Shown one piece after another: positions 9,515 to 17,238 of a stretch of DNA of 64,000 nucleotides. Both the position numbers and the translations under genes were made by a program. Origin of the DNA: Sulfurospirillum sp964466465 (GTDB lineage: Bacteria; Campylobacterota; Campylobacteria; Campylobacterales; Sulfurospirillaceae); contig CAYXNJ010000001.1 of the NCBI GenBank assembly GCA_964466465.1, positions 1-64,000 of the forward strand, read 5' to 3'. The notes under the pieces were generated by a model, which was not told the origin of the DNA, did no database searches, and was given only the letters and a program-made list of their open reading frames with translations. Numbering within the stretch: position 1 is the stretch's first letter; every line of letters begins with the position of its first letter.

Positions 9515-9900
9515 AAAAGATAGCACTTTTAATAGCGCTTTTGGCGGTTGGGTTATGTGCCGATAGCATCGAAAAAAAAGGGTTTTTAACCAGTAAATGG
9601 TGCGCGCAAAATGGTTACTTTTCAGACTGTCGTTTGGAGAGTTTTGTGTGTGGTAGTGGAGAATGTTTTAAAAACTGGGAGTTTGGCGATGCGCTAACCG
9701 ATGAGCTGGTGCTTTTTGTTCACAATGAGCAAAAAATCTATGCAATTGATTACAGGGCTATTCCGCGCTATAAACTCGACGAACCTATGAATATGAATGA
9801 GGTGACGATTATGGGTGAACTAAAAGGCGACACCATCATCGCTAGTGGCTTTAAAGCGCCTCCTCCACCTCAAAAAAGCTTCTTTAAGGGATGTTTATAG
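9511..9900 (+). CDS. small secreted cysteine-containing protein in molybdoenzyme operon
   Basis: 129 residues with a clear signal peptide (cleavage about GLCA-DS, residue 17). The mature part has five Cys (KWC, DC, VC, EC and a near C-terminal GC), an aromatic core and a proline stretch PPPP before the end. No known domain is recognised. It overlaps the gamma subunit by four bases and the chaperone gene by one, so it is firmly part of this operon. It could be a periplasmic accessory or disulfide-stabilised partner of the enzyme, but nothing in the sequence proves that. Confidence 0.75.
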   Translation: MKKIALLIALLAVGLCADSIEKKGFLTSKWCAQNGYFSDCRLESFVCGSGECFKNWEFGDALTDELVLFVHNEQKIYAIDYRAIPRYKLDEPMNMNEVTIMGELKGDTIIASGFKAPPPPQKSFFKGCL

Positions 9901-10451
9901 TGGATGCAAAAAGTCGCGCCAGAATGTACGCATTTTTATCGAAAATGTTTGCAAACTCTTTGGATGAAAAGCTTATCCATGAGCTAAAAGATGACAAAGC
10001 AATTTTGGAGCTTGTAATGGATGATGAAAAGGGGTGGTTTGAAACCACTCCTGCTCATGAGCTTGAAGAAGCACTGAATGTTGACTACAATTCGCTTTTT
10101 TTGATGCACTCACTTCCTATTGAATCTTCTATCGTGGATGATAAAGATGAGGTATTGGTGGGGCTTCAAAATCCTGTCATGCAGTTTTATTTTGAGCACG
10201 GGTATGAGCTTAATCTTGCAAAGTCTGAGCTCTTAGCACCTGATCATATCAGCTTCGAGTGCGCTTTTATGCAAAATTTGATTTTAAAAAAAGAGGTAGA
10301 TGCCCAAAGAGCATTTTTGCAAAAGCACCTTTTACAGTGGGCTCCTATGTATCTTTTAAGCATGGCAGAAATGGCACAAACGCCCTTTTATAGGGGGCTG
10401 TGTACATTGGGTGCAGAGTATATCATCGCAGATTACGAGGGATTATGTTAG
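9900..10451 (+). CDS. TorD/DmsD-family molybdoenzyme chaperone
   Basis: 183 residues, cytoplasmic, all-helical. It has the features of TorD/NarJ-type maturation chaperones: an N-terminal RARMYAFLSKMF helix and a PDHISFECAFMQNL motif (family E(P)DHI/LxxELxFM). Such proteins bind the Tat signal of the catalytic subunit and help cofactor insertion before export. I prefer the GTG at 9900, nine bases after AAGGG; the ATG at 9891 sits directly on the ribosome site. Its presence in the operon agrees with the Tat signal on the 955-residue catalytic subunit. Confidence 0.82.
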   Translation: MDAKSRARMYAFLSKMFANSLDEKLIHELKDDKAILELVMDDEKGWFETTPAHELEEALNVDYNSLFLMHSLPIESSIVDDKDEVLVGLQNPVMQFYFEHGYELNLAKSELLAPDHISFECAFMQNLILKKEVDAQRAFLQKHLLQWAPMYLLSMAEMAQTPFYRGLCTLGAEYIIADYEGLC

Positions 10452-11467
10452 ATAGAACACTTTACATCGACCGTACTGGGGCATTTGCACTGGATCGTTT
10501 GAGTTGCTTACGCAATGAGTATGCTAAAAATGAATGTGAAGAGTGTCTCACACACTGCAGTGAAAATGCGTTTGTTTTTGAACAAGGAAAACTACGCTTG
10601 TCTGCTGTATGTACCCAGTGTGGTGCATGTATGGGCGCATGTCCTACGAAAGCACTTTCGTTGTATGGTTTTTCAATCGAAAACGTTTTTGAGTCTATCG
10701 CAAAAGAGGGTAATGTAACGTTAAGCTGTCAAGGTGAAATGCCCTGTTTAGGAGCACTAAGTGTTGATGAATGGTGTGCACTTTTATTGGCAGGAAAACA
10801 TTTTAGCTGTAGCCTTTTAGAATGCGCTTCGTGTCAGCATAATCACGCAGGCGTGCTAGAACAGAGTATTCGTAAACGCATAGAAGAAGCAAATGCCTTT
10901 GTTGCGGCACTCAATAGGAATGAGCGTATCAGCATAGTGACACATAAACCACAAGAACTTTCACGAAGAGCTTTTTTTAAACGCCTCGTTACACCTACGC
11001 AAACAACTTCTCCAGATTTCCCCAAAGCACCTTTAATTCATCTCAAAAAAGCACTTAAAAAAACAGTTTCTGAAAGTACGAGAGTAGAAAATTTCTCTTT
11101 TTTATATCCCAAAGTAATTTTACAATCGTGTGATAACTGCAAGGAGTGTGTGCAATTTTGTCCTACCCATGCCCTAAGCTACAATATGGAACAGAGCGAT
11201 ATACTCTTTCAAGTGGGTAAGTGCATTGGATGCAATATCTGTGAGAATATTTGCCACAAAGATGCGATAAAAACTATCGAAAAAGAGGTTGATGTGATTG
11301 ACTTCGCTTACGATAGAGCACAGGTGTTACTCAGCCATGATTTGCAAGTGTGTCACACCTGCAAATGTGCCTTTTCTTACAAAGGTGGTGAAAAAGTATG
11401 CGAGCGGTGTATGGATTTTGAAAGGGAACATGCTGAAATGTTTGTTTTAGCTTCGCAAAGCCACTAA
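10445..11467 (+). CDS. polyferredoxin with C-terminal CxxC ribbon
   Basis: 340 residues, starting at the ATG after GAGGGAT and overlapping the chaperone gene by seven bases. Cys-rich sites in order: CEECLTHC near residue 30; CTQCGACMGACP near 60; a middle region with CQGEMPC and CASC; a ferredoxin pair CDNCKECVQFCP and CIGCNICENIC at about 230-275; and a C-terminal CHTCKC...CERC pair, perhaps a zinc ribbon. No signal peptide, so cytoplasmic. The middle region has an RRAFFKRL segment like a degenerate Tat motif, but it is internal. Such ferredoxins accompany molybdoenzyme operons of Campylobacterota; a role in maturation or electron supply is inferred. Confidence 0.8.
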   Translation: MLDRTLYIDRTGAFALDRLSCLRNEYAKNECEECLTHCSENAFVFEQGKLRLSAVCTQCGACMGACPTKALSLYGFSIENVFESIAKEGNVTLSCQGEMPCLGALSVDEWCALLLAGKHFSCSLLECASCQHNHAGVLEQSIRKRIEEANAFVAALNRNERISIVTHKPQELSRRAFFKRLVTPTQTTSPDFPKAPLIHLKKALKKTVSESTRVENFSFLYPKVILQSCDNCKECVQFCPTHALSYNMEQSDILFQVGKCIGCNICENICHKDAIKTIEKEVDVIDFAYDRAQVLLSHDLQVCHTCKCAFSYKGGEKVCERCMDFEREHAEMFVLASQSH

Positions 11468-11516
11468 AAAGAAAAAATATGCTAGTCTATTGCTAAGATC
11501 GATTGAAGGAGTGTGC

Positions 11517-11765
11517 ATGCGATATATTGTGATAGCCTTAGTAGTGCTTTTTATAGCAGGGTGTTCTAAAGTAAGCAAAGCAAATTATGACAAGATTCAA
11601 GTAGGCATGAGTTACACTCAAGTAACCGATATTTTAGGAAAAGCGACCAAATGTGACTCTCTGGCGGGCATGAGTGATTGTACGTGGGGTGATGAAAAAC
11701 AGTACATTAAGGTTAAGTTGGTTGCTGATAAAGTGATGTTTATGCACTCACAAGGGATTGAGTAA
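11517..11765 (+). CDS. small lipoprotein, DUF3862/BamE-like
   Basis: 82 residues, starting at the ATG after AAGGAG. A lipobox (FIAGC, Cys about residue 17) predicts an outer-membrane or periplasmic lipoprotein. The mature part, with DKIQVGMSYTQVTDILG and a later SDCTWGD, matches the SmpA/OmlA/DUF3862 fold, which has the G-M-s-y-x-x-V-x-x-i-L-G signature. Two Cys in CDSLAGMSDC could pair. It stands between the molybdoenzyme operon and a separately promoted membrane gene. A cell-envelope role is likely from the family but unproven. Confidence 0.82.
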   Translation: MRYIVIALVVLFIAGCSKVSKANYDKIQVGMSYTQVTDILGKATKCDSLAGMSDCTWGDEKQYIKVKLVADKVMFMHSQGIE

Positions 11766-11791
11766 TTAACAAAGGATTAACATAAGGCATC

Positions 11792-11797
11792 TATAAT
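11792..11797 (+). promoter_or_regulatory. -10 box for DUF4405 gene
   Basis: A perfect TATAAT is placed 27 bases before the ATG at 11824, leaving a leader of about 20 bases that contains GAAGGAG. It suggests that the membrane gene has its own promoter rather than reading through from the lipoprotein gene. Confidence 0.55.
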
Positions 11798-11823
11798 TTC
11801 ATCCGAAAACGAAGGAGTTATAG

Positions 11824-12333
11824 ATGAATGTTATCCCTAGAAATGTATTAAGTGCCTTTTTAACCGTTATGTTTGCCATTGTCTCTATTACAGGCGTGAT
11901 GATGTATTTTAAAATTCGCGTCCTCTCCAGTGAAACACTTCACATCTGGTTAGGTTTTGCGTTTGTTGCGATTTCCTGTCTGCACTTGCTTAAAAATTGG
12001 AGTGGTTTTCTCTCCTATTTTAAAAAACGCTCAACCCTATTTTCCATCTTTTTTGGATTTCTTGTTATTTTAGCGTTTGTTGTTCCTCCATTGGTGAGTC
12101 CTCAAGAAAAAGGTGTCAATCCAAAAGGGAAAATTATTGGAACGATGATGAGTGCACCTCTTTCTAAAGTAGCGGCATTTGTGGATTTGGATGATGAAAT
12201 GATGGTCAAAGTCTTAGCAGATAAGCAGATTATAGCGTCAAGTAAGCAATCGGTTACCGAAATTGCCAAAGCAAATGGTAAAACAAACGATGAAATTTTA
12301 GCGATTGTCTTTACAGCGCCCAAAGCGCAATAA
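11824..12333 (+). CDS. DUF4405-like integral membrane protein
   Basis: 169 residues with three hydrophobic segments (about 10-28, 38-56, 70-90) and a soluble tail of about 75 residues. His residues in LHIWLGF and CLHLLKNW lie at the edges of the second segment, the arrangement of small haem-b or DUF4405 membrane proteins. The tail (SVTEIAKANGKTNDEI) looks like a small helical helix-turn-helix-like domain, possibly DUF4405-associated. The function is unknown; a small quinol/cytochrome b role is conceivable. It ends at a strong terminator facing the convergent gene cluster. Confidence 0.7.
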   Translation: MNVIPRNVLSAFLTVMFAIVSITGVMMYFKIRVLSSETLHIWLGFAFVAISCLHLLKNWSGFLSYFKKRSTLFSIFFGFLVILAFVVPPLVSPQEKGVNPKGKIIGTMMSAPLSKVAAFVDLDDEMMVKVLADKQIIASSKQSVTEIAKANGKTNDEILAIVFTAPKAQ

Positions 12334-12340
12334 GTAGTTT

Positions 12341-12372
12341 TTTACAGGTAAGAAAAAATTCTTACCTGTAAA
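12341..12372. terminator. bidirectional terminator, 12-bp stem
   Basis: Arms TTTACAGGTAAG and CTTACCTGTAAA are perfectly complementary around an A/T loop of eight bases, between the converging DUF4405 gene and the helical-protein gene. A/T tracts flank both sides. Confidence 0.8.
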
Positions 12373-12379
12373 TAGAGGA

Positions 12380-13633
12380 TTATTTCTCCTCTTTTTTCAT
12401 GGCTTCTTTCGCCCCTTTAACGGCACCATCCATCACATGTTTTGCAACTTCCCACGCACGAAATCCTAGTTTTTTGGCTTCTTGTGCGACATGTTTTGCT
12501 TTATCGCTTTCAAACTCAAACTGTTTGAGTGATTCTACTTTTGCAGATGCTTTTTTCTCAAGTTCATTCACATCTTTTTTGAGTGATTCAAGTTTTTTCT
12601 CTGCTTTGTCTTTAAATGTTTTCTCAAAAACAGATGCTTCTGCTTTGAGTTGCTCAATGCGCTCACCAATAACTTCTTTAGCATCATTTGCTGCACGCAT
12701 AATTTTTGCCGCTGAACTGTTCATCTCTTTAATCATCTCTCTGATAATACTTGCAGAAATACCTTCACTTTGTGATGCAAGCACTTCTAAAAGAGTGATG
12801 AATTGTTCGTCCATGCGTAAGAGTTCTTTGCGAAGTTCTGTAAGATCAGTCTCTAAAAGCCCTTCCATAGCCTCTGTTGGGGCATATTTGAGATCATTTT
12901 TAAATTTATCAATCGCTTTGGTGATACCTTCTTTGACACCATTGATTGATCCTTCAAGTATCTCTTTAGCATGTCCTAAATCTTCATCGGCAATATCCAC
13001 GCTTGCAGAGATGATGGTATTTGAGATATCAATGATACGTTGTTTGGTAAGATCACCCTCTGAAATGGTTTGAAAGCTTAGATTTTTAGTGATTTCATGA
13101 ATGGTATCGGCAATATCACTGCCTTTTTCTAATGTGGTGAGCAGCGCTTCTTGAGTTGTTTCTCTAAGAATTCCTAGCATCTCAATACCACGAAGTTTTG
13201 CATCGTGAAGAGCCGTTAAAGCGCTCTCTTTTGTTTCAGGCTGCATCGCTGAAATGTGAGCCTCAAGAACACTAAATGTTTCTGAAATGGTTGAGCGTAT
13301 CTGCTGTTTTTGTGCAAAAATACTCTTTTCGAGTTGCTCTTTCTCATAAATCGTTCTATATAAAAACGCTTCTTTATCCGAGCTGGTAGCTTTTAAGAGA
13401 CCATCAATGACGGCGCTAATCGCACGAGGAGATTTAAGCCCTTCGTCATGGAGTGCTTTGCAGTAAAGCTCAAAGAGTTCACCGATACGGTTATGGATGT
13501 TATTCTCATCTTTAAGACGTTGAATTTTTTTGCGAGAAAGCTCAAATGTAAGCTCGCTAATTAGCTTGAAAAGCTCCGAGTGTTCTTTTTTCTCTTTGAG
13601 TGTAGCTAAAAAAATGGTGTACGTTGATTCCAT
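12380..13633 (-). CDS. long helical protein, DUF6781-like
   Basis: 417 residues with no signal peptide or membrane span, nearly all predicted helix. The N-terminal half has scattered acidic/basic heptads. The middle (ISEGDLTKQRIIDISNT, then EDLGHAKEILEGSINGVKEGI) resembles the DUF6781 family of Campylobacterota. The C-terminal 90 residues are Lys/Glu/Ala-rich coiled coil, reminiscent of late-embryogenesis-type helices. It begins 11 bases after the DUF493 gene, so it is the last gene of moaC-DUF493-this gene, ending at the terminator at 12341-12372. The function is unknown; a stress or scaffold role would be speculation. Confidence 0.75.
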   Translation of the reverse strand: MESTYTIFLATLKEKKEHSELFKLISELTFELSRKKIQRLKDENNIHNRIGELFELYCKALHDEGLKSPRAISAVIDGLLKATSSDKEAFLYRTIYEKEQLEKSIFAQKQQIRSTISETFSVLEAHISAMQPETKESALTALHDAKLRGIEMLGILRETTQEALLTTLEKGSDIADTIHEITKNLSFQTISEGDLTKQRIIDISNTIISASVDIADEDLGHAKEILEGSINGVKEGITKAIDKFKNDLKYAPTEAMEGLLETDLTELRKELLRMDEQFITLLEVLASQSEGISASIIREMIKEMNSSAAKIMRAANDAKEVIGERIEQLKAEASVFEKTFKDKAEKKLESLKKDVNELEKKASAKVESLKQFEFESDKAKHVAQEAKKLGFRAWEVAKHVMDGAVKGAKEAMKKEEK

Positions 13634-13644
13634 GTTGACCTCTC

Positions 13645-13902
13645 TTACAGTACGAATTTTATATGTTGGTGTGCTTTAAGCATATGAAAAAGCATTTTAC
13701 GATCATCGGCATTGTGGACAAGTACACTCAGCGTATAACTTGCGTAATTTCCTTTTGTGCTATTTTGAGATTTACGGACTTCACAAATACGCTCTTGGAG
13801 TACTTCTTCAACAATGCTTACTACATTGTGTTCACTGCTAAGGACTAGTTTGTATTCCCAATGGCAAGGGTAATCAAGCTGGAGTTCGGGTGTAGTTTCC
13901 AC
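13645..13902 (-). CDS. DUF493 (YbeD-like) regulatory-fold protein
   Basis: 85 residues from a GTG start that has GGAGG five bases upstream; an ATG start 19 codons earlier would lie deep inside moaC. The sequence has the YbeD/DUF493 ferredoxin-like fold pattern: LDYPCHWEYKLV strand, VSIVEEVLQ helix, GNYASYTLSVLV strand, and a C-terminal MLKAHQHIKFVL helix-strand. Members are small allosteric-type domains of unclear role. It overlaps the moaC end by 29 bases. Confidence 0.8.
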   Translation of the reverse strand: METTPELQLDYPCHWEYKLVLSSEHNVVSIVEEVLQERICEVRKSQNSTKGNYASYTLSVLVHNADDRKMLFHMLKAHQHIKFVL

Positions 13903-14353
13903 TTTTTCCTCCACTTTTGGATTCAAGTTGAATGTTACTAATAACCATGGACTTATCAATGGCTTTTGACATATCGTAAATGGTTAAAAGACCAATGCTT
14001 ACTCCTGTAAGCGCTTCCATCTCGACACCTGTCTGTCCTTTGAGTTTAGCGGTAACAGTTAATTTAAAACCAGGAAGGGAAGGAAGCTCTTCAACATCAC
14101 AATTGACTGAAGTGAGCATCAAAGGGTGACACATAGGGATAAGATCACTCGTGCGTTTTGTTCCAAGAATGGCAGCAATTACAGCCGTTTGAAGAACAGG
14201 CCCTTTTTTAGTTTGTTGTGAAATAATCATATCAAATGCGACGTGGCTCATGGTGATAATGCCGCTTGCTACGGCAACCCTAAAACTTTCATCTTTATCG
14301 CTGACATCAACCATCTTAGGTCGATCTTTTTCATCCAAATGGGTTAGTTTCAT
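13874..14353 (-). CDS. moaC: cyclic pyranopterin monophosphate synthase MoaC
   Basis: 159 residues, the normal MoaC length. It catalyses the second step of molybdenum cofactor synthesis, converting the MoaA product to cyclic pyranopterin monophosphate. Seen: MVDVSDK near the N terminus, the PMCHPLML motif (Cys75-His76-Pro77) and a GVEMEALTGVS stretch followed by YDMSKAIDK, all MoaC signatures. Molybdopterin supply fits the molybdoenzyme operon 3 kb upstream and mobA at 20 kb, though these are separate transcripts. Confidence 0.96.
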   Translation of the reverse strand: MKLTHLDEKDRPKMVDVSDKDESFRVAVASGIITMSHVAFDMIISQQTKKGPVLQTAVIAAILGTKRTSDLIPMCHPLMLTSVNCDVEELPSLPGFKLTVTAKLKGQTGVEMEALTGVSIGLLTIYDMSKAIDKSMVISNIQLESKSGGKSGNYTRTPA

Positions 14354-14480
14354 CTGCCCCTCTTTATTTTTATAACTATTATAACACCATTTCTCTTAAG
14401 AGAGTGCGTGATAAGAGTGTGTCATTTTTTCTCATTGTTGGGAAAAACAAGCGTCTCTCTGCTTAGAAATCTTGATTTTA

Positions 14481-14489
14481 TGCTACAAT
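14481..14489 (+). promoter_or_regulatory. extended -10 promoter of RRM gene
   Basis: TGCTACAAT reads as TG-n-TACAAT, an extended -10 element, preceded by T-rich sequence. It gives an unusually long leader of about 85 bases before the RRM ATG. Confidence 0.5.
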
Positions 14490-14581
14490 GATTTTGTAAA
14501 GTCGTTCAATGTTATCTTAAGGTTAGCGAAAGTTACGGGCAAAAGGTAGCGTGAGTGATCCAAAAATGAGGAGTACGGTAA

Positions 14582-14860
14582 ATGAATATTTACGTGGGCA
14601 ATGTAAAGTATGAGATGACGGGAGATCAACTTAAAGAGATGTTCTCGGCGTATGGTGAAGTATCAAGTGCAAGAATCATCAGTGATAGAGAGACTGGAAG
14701 ATCAAAAGGTTTCGGTTTTGTTGAAATGCCAAATGATTCAGAAGCAAAAGCTGCAATTGAAGCGACAAATGAAAAAGAGATTGGTGGAAGAACTTTAAAA
14801 GTTAATGAAGCTAGACCTCGTGAAGAGCGTCCAAGAAGATCTCCAAGAGATTTCAACTAA
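14582..14860 (+). CDS. RRM-type RNA-binding protein
   Basis: 92 residues made up almost entirely of one RNA-recognition motif. RNP2 (IYVGNV) is at residues 2-7 and RNP1 (KGFGFVEM) near 41-48, with the aromatic residues that stack on RNA bases in place. A short basic Arg-rich tail (ARPREERPRRSPRD) follows. Small single-RRM proteins of this kind occur in cyanobacteria and Campylobacterota and are thought to bind mRNA. A strong ribosome site (GAGGAG) precedes the ATG. The gene stands alone, with its own promoter and a strong terminator. Confidence 0.93.
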   Translation: MNIYVGNVKYEMTGDQLKEMFSAYGEVSSARIISDRETGRSKGFGFVEMPNDSEAKAAIEATNEKEIGGRTLKVNEARPREERPRRSPRDFN

Positions 14861-14872
14861 GACGTTTTCAAA

Positions 14873-14910
14873 AAACTCCACCTTTTAAAGGTGGAGTTTC
14901 TCTTCTTTTT
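14873..14910 (+). terminator. intrinsic terminator of RRM gene
   Basis: A 12-bp perfect stem (AAACTCCACCTT with AAGGTGGAGTTT) with a three-base loop is followed by CTCTTCTTTTTT. It lies between the RRM gene and the convergent phospholipase gene; the A-run on the other side may also serve the minus strand. Confidence 0.85.
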
Positions 14911-15956
14911 TAGCGTGAAAGCGCAAATCCTATACCAATACGATCCGTTCGTTTATCATAATCAATAAGACTCTCTGCATAGCCACTGTACAGTTGAATA
15001 TATCCAAATAAATTTTGCTCCCACAGAGGAAATGTCCAATCAAATTGGACAGCTCCTCGGTTATTGTCTGCGTGCATATTATTGCGAACCAAGAGTCTAA
15101 AGTTTTGCTGTTTCCATGGATACATCAGCTCCAAATCACCATATCCTAGGTAATCATCAATATTAGGATTATCATCGTTTGATTCACTTTCAGGGATGCG
15201 GTACCACACGCGAGGTGAAATAACCAGTCCACCTGCTTGGAAAAAGGCTTTGGCATAGACTCTGTTCCACGAGCGTGATTTTGGTGTATCTTGTCCATTC
15301 GATTGATGCACAATACCGAACTGATAGGCTTTAATGAAGCTATCGGTGTCCCAATGTGGCATAATCATAAAAAACTCTGGTTGGTAATTTGTCTCACGAA
15401 ACGGTGCAGAATCCGCTGCCGTTTGCCACCATGAAGTTTGAGTGTATGCTACAACAAAGCTTTCATGTAAGCCTAAAAGATTGTCGGTCAAACCTTTTTG
15501 GAAACTGACTTGAAATTTTGTTTCTTGATGTTCTCTACCCTCATGTTTGACATTGTCATAGGTGTAGGGTAAGAGGTAGTTCATCTTATAAGGAGCAATA
15601 TCAAATGTTTTAGAAACCATTTGAAGTACAGAACTTTTGGTCTCTTCATCATCGTCATACGATGTTAAAAAAGAGCCATAAACAGACTCTGTTCGCTCAA
15701 TTTTTTGAAGTTGTTGTGCAAGGCTTGTTTCCAATGCTTTACTTTGAGGTGCTTGCTTTTCAAAACTCAAAATCGCTGCATGTTTATACCAGACTAATGA
15801 ACGTTCCGTATCGTTTTGTGCGTCGTAGTATTTTGCCAATTCATACGCTGATTTGGCATCGCCATGTGTTGCTTTTGTCTCAAGATCATTGACATCAATG
15901 GCGAAAAGTGAGAGAGGAATTTGTGCTAGAATAGCACACAATAATAATTTTTTCAC
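14910..15956 (-). CDS. pldA: outer-membrane phospholipase A
   Basis: 348 residues with a Sec signal peptide (to about residue 19) and an N-terminal extension of about 90 residues with one Sel1/TPR-like repeat (DAKSAYELAKYYDAQ). The OMPLA barrel follows. Active-site residues fit the family Ser-His-Asn arrangement: His217 and Ser219 in HQSNGQ, and Asn231 twelve residues later. The barrel ends in IGIGFALSR. It would hydrolyse outer-membrane phospholipids as a calcium-dependent dimer. The Sel1-like extension is longer than in enterobacterial PldA. Confidence 0.9.
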   Translation of the reverse strand: MKKLLLCAILAQIPLSLFAIDVNDLETKATHGDAKSAYELAKYYDAQNDTERSLVWYKHAAILSFEKQAPQSKALETSLAQQLQKIERTESVYGSFLTSYDDDEETKSSVLQMVSKTFDIAPYKMNYLLPYTYDNVKHEGREHQETKFQVSFQKGLTDNLLGLHESFVVAYTQTSWWQTAADSAPFRETNYQPEFFMIMPHWDTDSFIKAYQFGIVHQSNGQDTPKSRSWNRVYAKAFFQAGGLVISPRVWYRIPESESNDDNPNIDDYLGYGDLELMYPWKQQNFRLLVRNNMHADNNRGAVQFDWTFPLWEQNLFGYIQLYSGYAESLIDYDKRTDRIGIGFALSR

Positions 15957-16008
15957 GCTTTACCTTTCAAAAGATGAAATTATAACGAAATCTAAATGGA
16001 TATAAATC

Positions 16009-16914
16009 ATGAATCATGTACAAAAAGGAAACATTGCAGGCGTTGTCGCTATTTTAGTGTGGTCAACATTGGCACTTTTTACGGTTTTTACCTCTGCTAT
16101 TCCTCCTTTTCAGCTTACATGTATGGCATTTAGTATGGCTTTTGTCATAGGACTTGGTTTGTGGATCAAAGAAGGTAAAGGTGTTTTGGTTCATCTTAGG
16201 TTACCATGGAAAGTATGGGCTGTGGGTATTTATGGTCTTTTTGGGTACCATTTTTTCTACTTTTTAGCGCTTAAAAGTGCGCCTGCGTTAGAAGCCAATT
16301 TGATTAATTATCTTTGGCCGCTCCTTATTGTAGTACTCAGTGCTTTTTTACCTAATGAAAAATTGCATTGGTATCATAGTATTGGTGCAATTTTAGGTTT
16401 TTTGGGAGCTTTTGTTTTATTGGGCTTTGGTAAAGAAATTGCCTTTTCATCTCAATATACACAAGGTTATCTTTATGCGCTGATTTGTGCGTTTATTTGG
16501 AGTAGTTATTCAGTGCTTTCACGCTATTTTGGGTCGGTTCCTACACTTTCTGTTGGGGGATTTTGTGGTGTAAGTGCCTTGCTTTCACTGTGTGCTCATT
16601 TGGCGTTTGAACAGACACATGTACCAACAACGCAAGAGTTTTTAGCTGCACTTGGCTTAGGTCTTGGACCTGTGGGGGTTGCATTTTTTGTATGGGATTA
16701 TGGAATGAAGCAAGGAGATATTAAACTGATCGGCTCACTCTCTTACATCACACCACTTCTATCTACGCTCATGCTCGTTCTCTTTGGACGAACAGCTCCA
16801 AGCAGTACAATATGGATTGCATGTTCGCTGATCGTCCTAGGGTCTGTTATCTCGGCACTTCCTTTTTTTAAAAGCCTATGGGAGAAGCTTAGTACTCGTA
16901 ATCAACCACTTTAG
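16009..16914 (+). CDS. EamA (DMT) family exporter
   Basis: 301 residues with ten hydrophobic segments arranged as two EamA repeats of five. Small-residue motifs include AILVWSTLALF at the start and ALICAFIWSSYSVLSRYF at the start of the second half. This is the drug/metabolite transporter pattern, closest in feel to aromatic-amino-acid/paraquat exporters of the YddG group, but the substrate cannot be assigned. Its last 26 bases overlap the convergent Dabb gene, so there is no room for a terminator between them. Confidence 0.88.
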   Translation: MNHVQKGNIAGVVAILVWSTLALFTVFTSAIPPFQLTCMAFSMAFVIGLGLWIKEGKGVLVHLRLPWKVWAVGIYGLFGYHFFYFLALKSAPALEANLINYLWPLLIVVLSAFLPNEKLHWYHSIGAILGFLGAFVLLGFGKEIAFSSQYTQGYLYALICAFIWSSYSVLSRYFGSVPTLSVGGFCGVSALLSLCAHLAFEQTHVPTTQEFLAALGLGLGPVGVAFFVWDYGMKQGDIKLIGSLSYITPLLSTLMLVLFGRTAPSSTIWIACSLIVLGSVISALPFFKSLWEKLSTRNQPL

Positions 16915-17176
16915 AGACAGCATTCAGTGATTTAATGAAGTTAACCACTTCAACATGAATAGGGTGCGTTGCATAGGTCTGCAAATCCTCTTTGGTCTCA
17001 AAATCACTGATGAGGGCAACATCAAAGGCTCTCTCTTCGGTGCAAAAATTGATGCCTACTTCAAGATGTTTCACAAAATCAAGCTTGCCTTGCATACTCA
17101 TAATGCGATCTTTTACTGCTTGCTTATTTGCTTCAGAATTATCAGGTAGTTTAAAAAAAACAATGTGTTTAATCAT
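16889..17176 (-). CDS. Dabb (stress-responsive A/B barrel) protein
   Basis: 95 residues of one Dabb domain: MIKHIVFFKLP at the start, a VKDRIMSMQGKLDFV helix, LEVGINF, and DVALISDFETKEDLQTYATHPIHVEVV at the end. Such proteins are dimeric alpha-beta barrels of uncertain catalytic role. A good ribosome site (AAGGAGA) precedes the ATG. The gene overlaps the 3' end of the EamA gene on the other strand. Confidence 0.88.
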   Translation of the reverse strand: MIKHIVFFKLPDNSEANKQAVKDRIMSMQGKLDFVKHLEVGINFCTEERAFDVALISDFETKEDLQTYATHPIHVEVVNFIKSLNAVSKVVDYEY

Positions 17177-17238
17177 CTTTTCTCCTTAATTTTTGGACAT
17201 TATAGCGCATCTGTGTGCTAAAAAGATGATATCTCCTT

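Noticed and set aside
12399..13073. 224-codon open frame opposite the helical-protein gene
   Set aside because: Ser/Ala/Phe-rich composition is the mirror of a Lys/Glu/Ala coiled coil on the other strand; no ribosome site or homology.
14490..14581. c-di-GMP (GEMM-I) riboswitch upstream of the RRM gene
   Set aside because: A GGGCAAA-like string is present, but the rest of the aptamer core and the stems are not seen.
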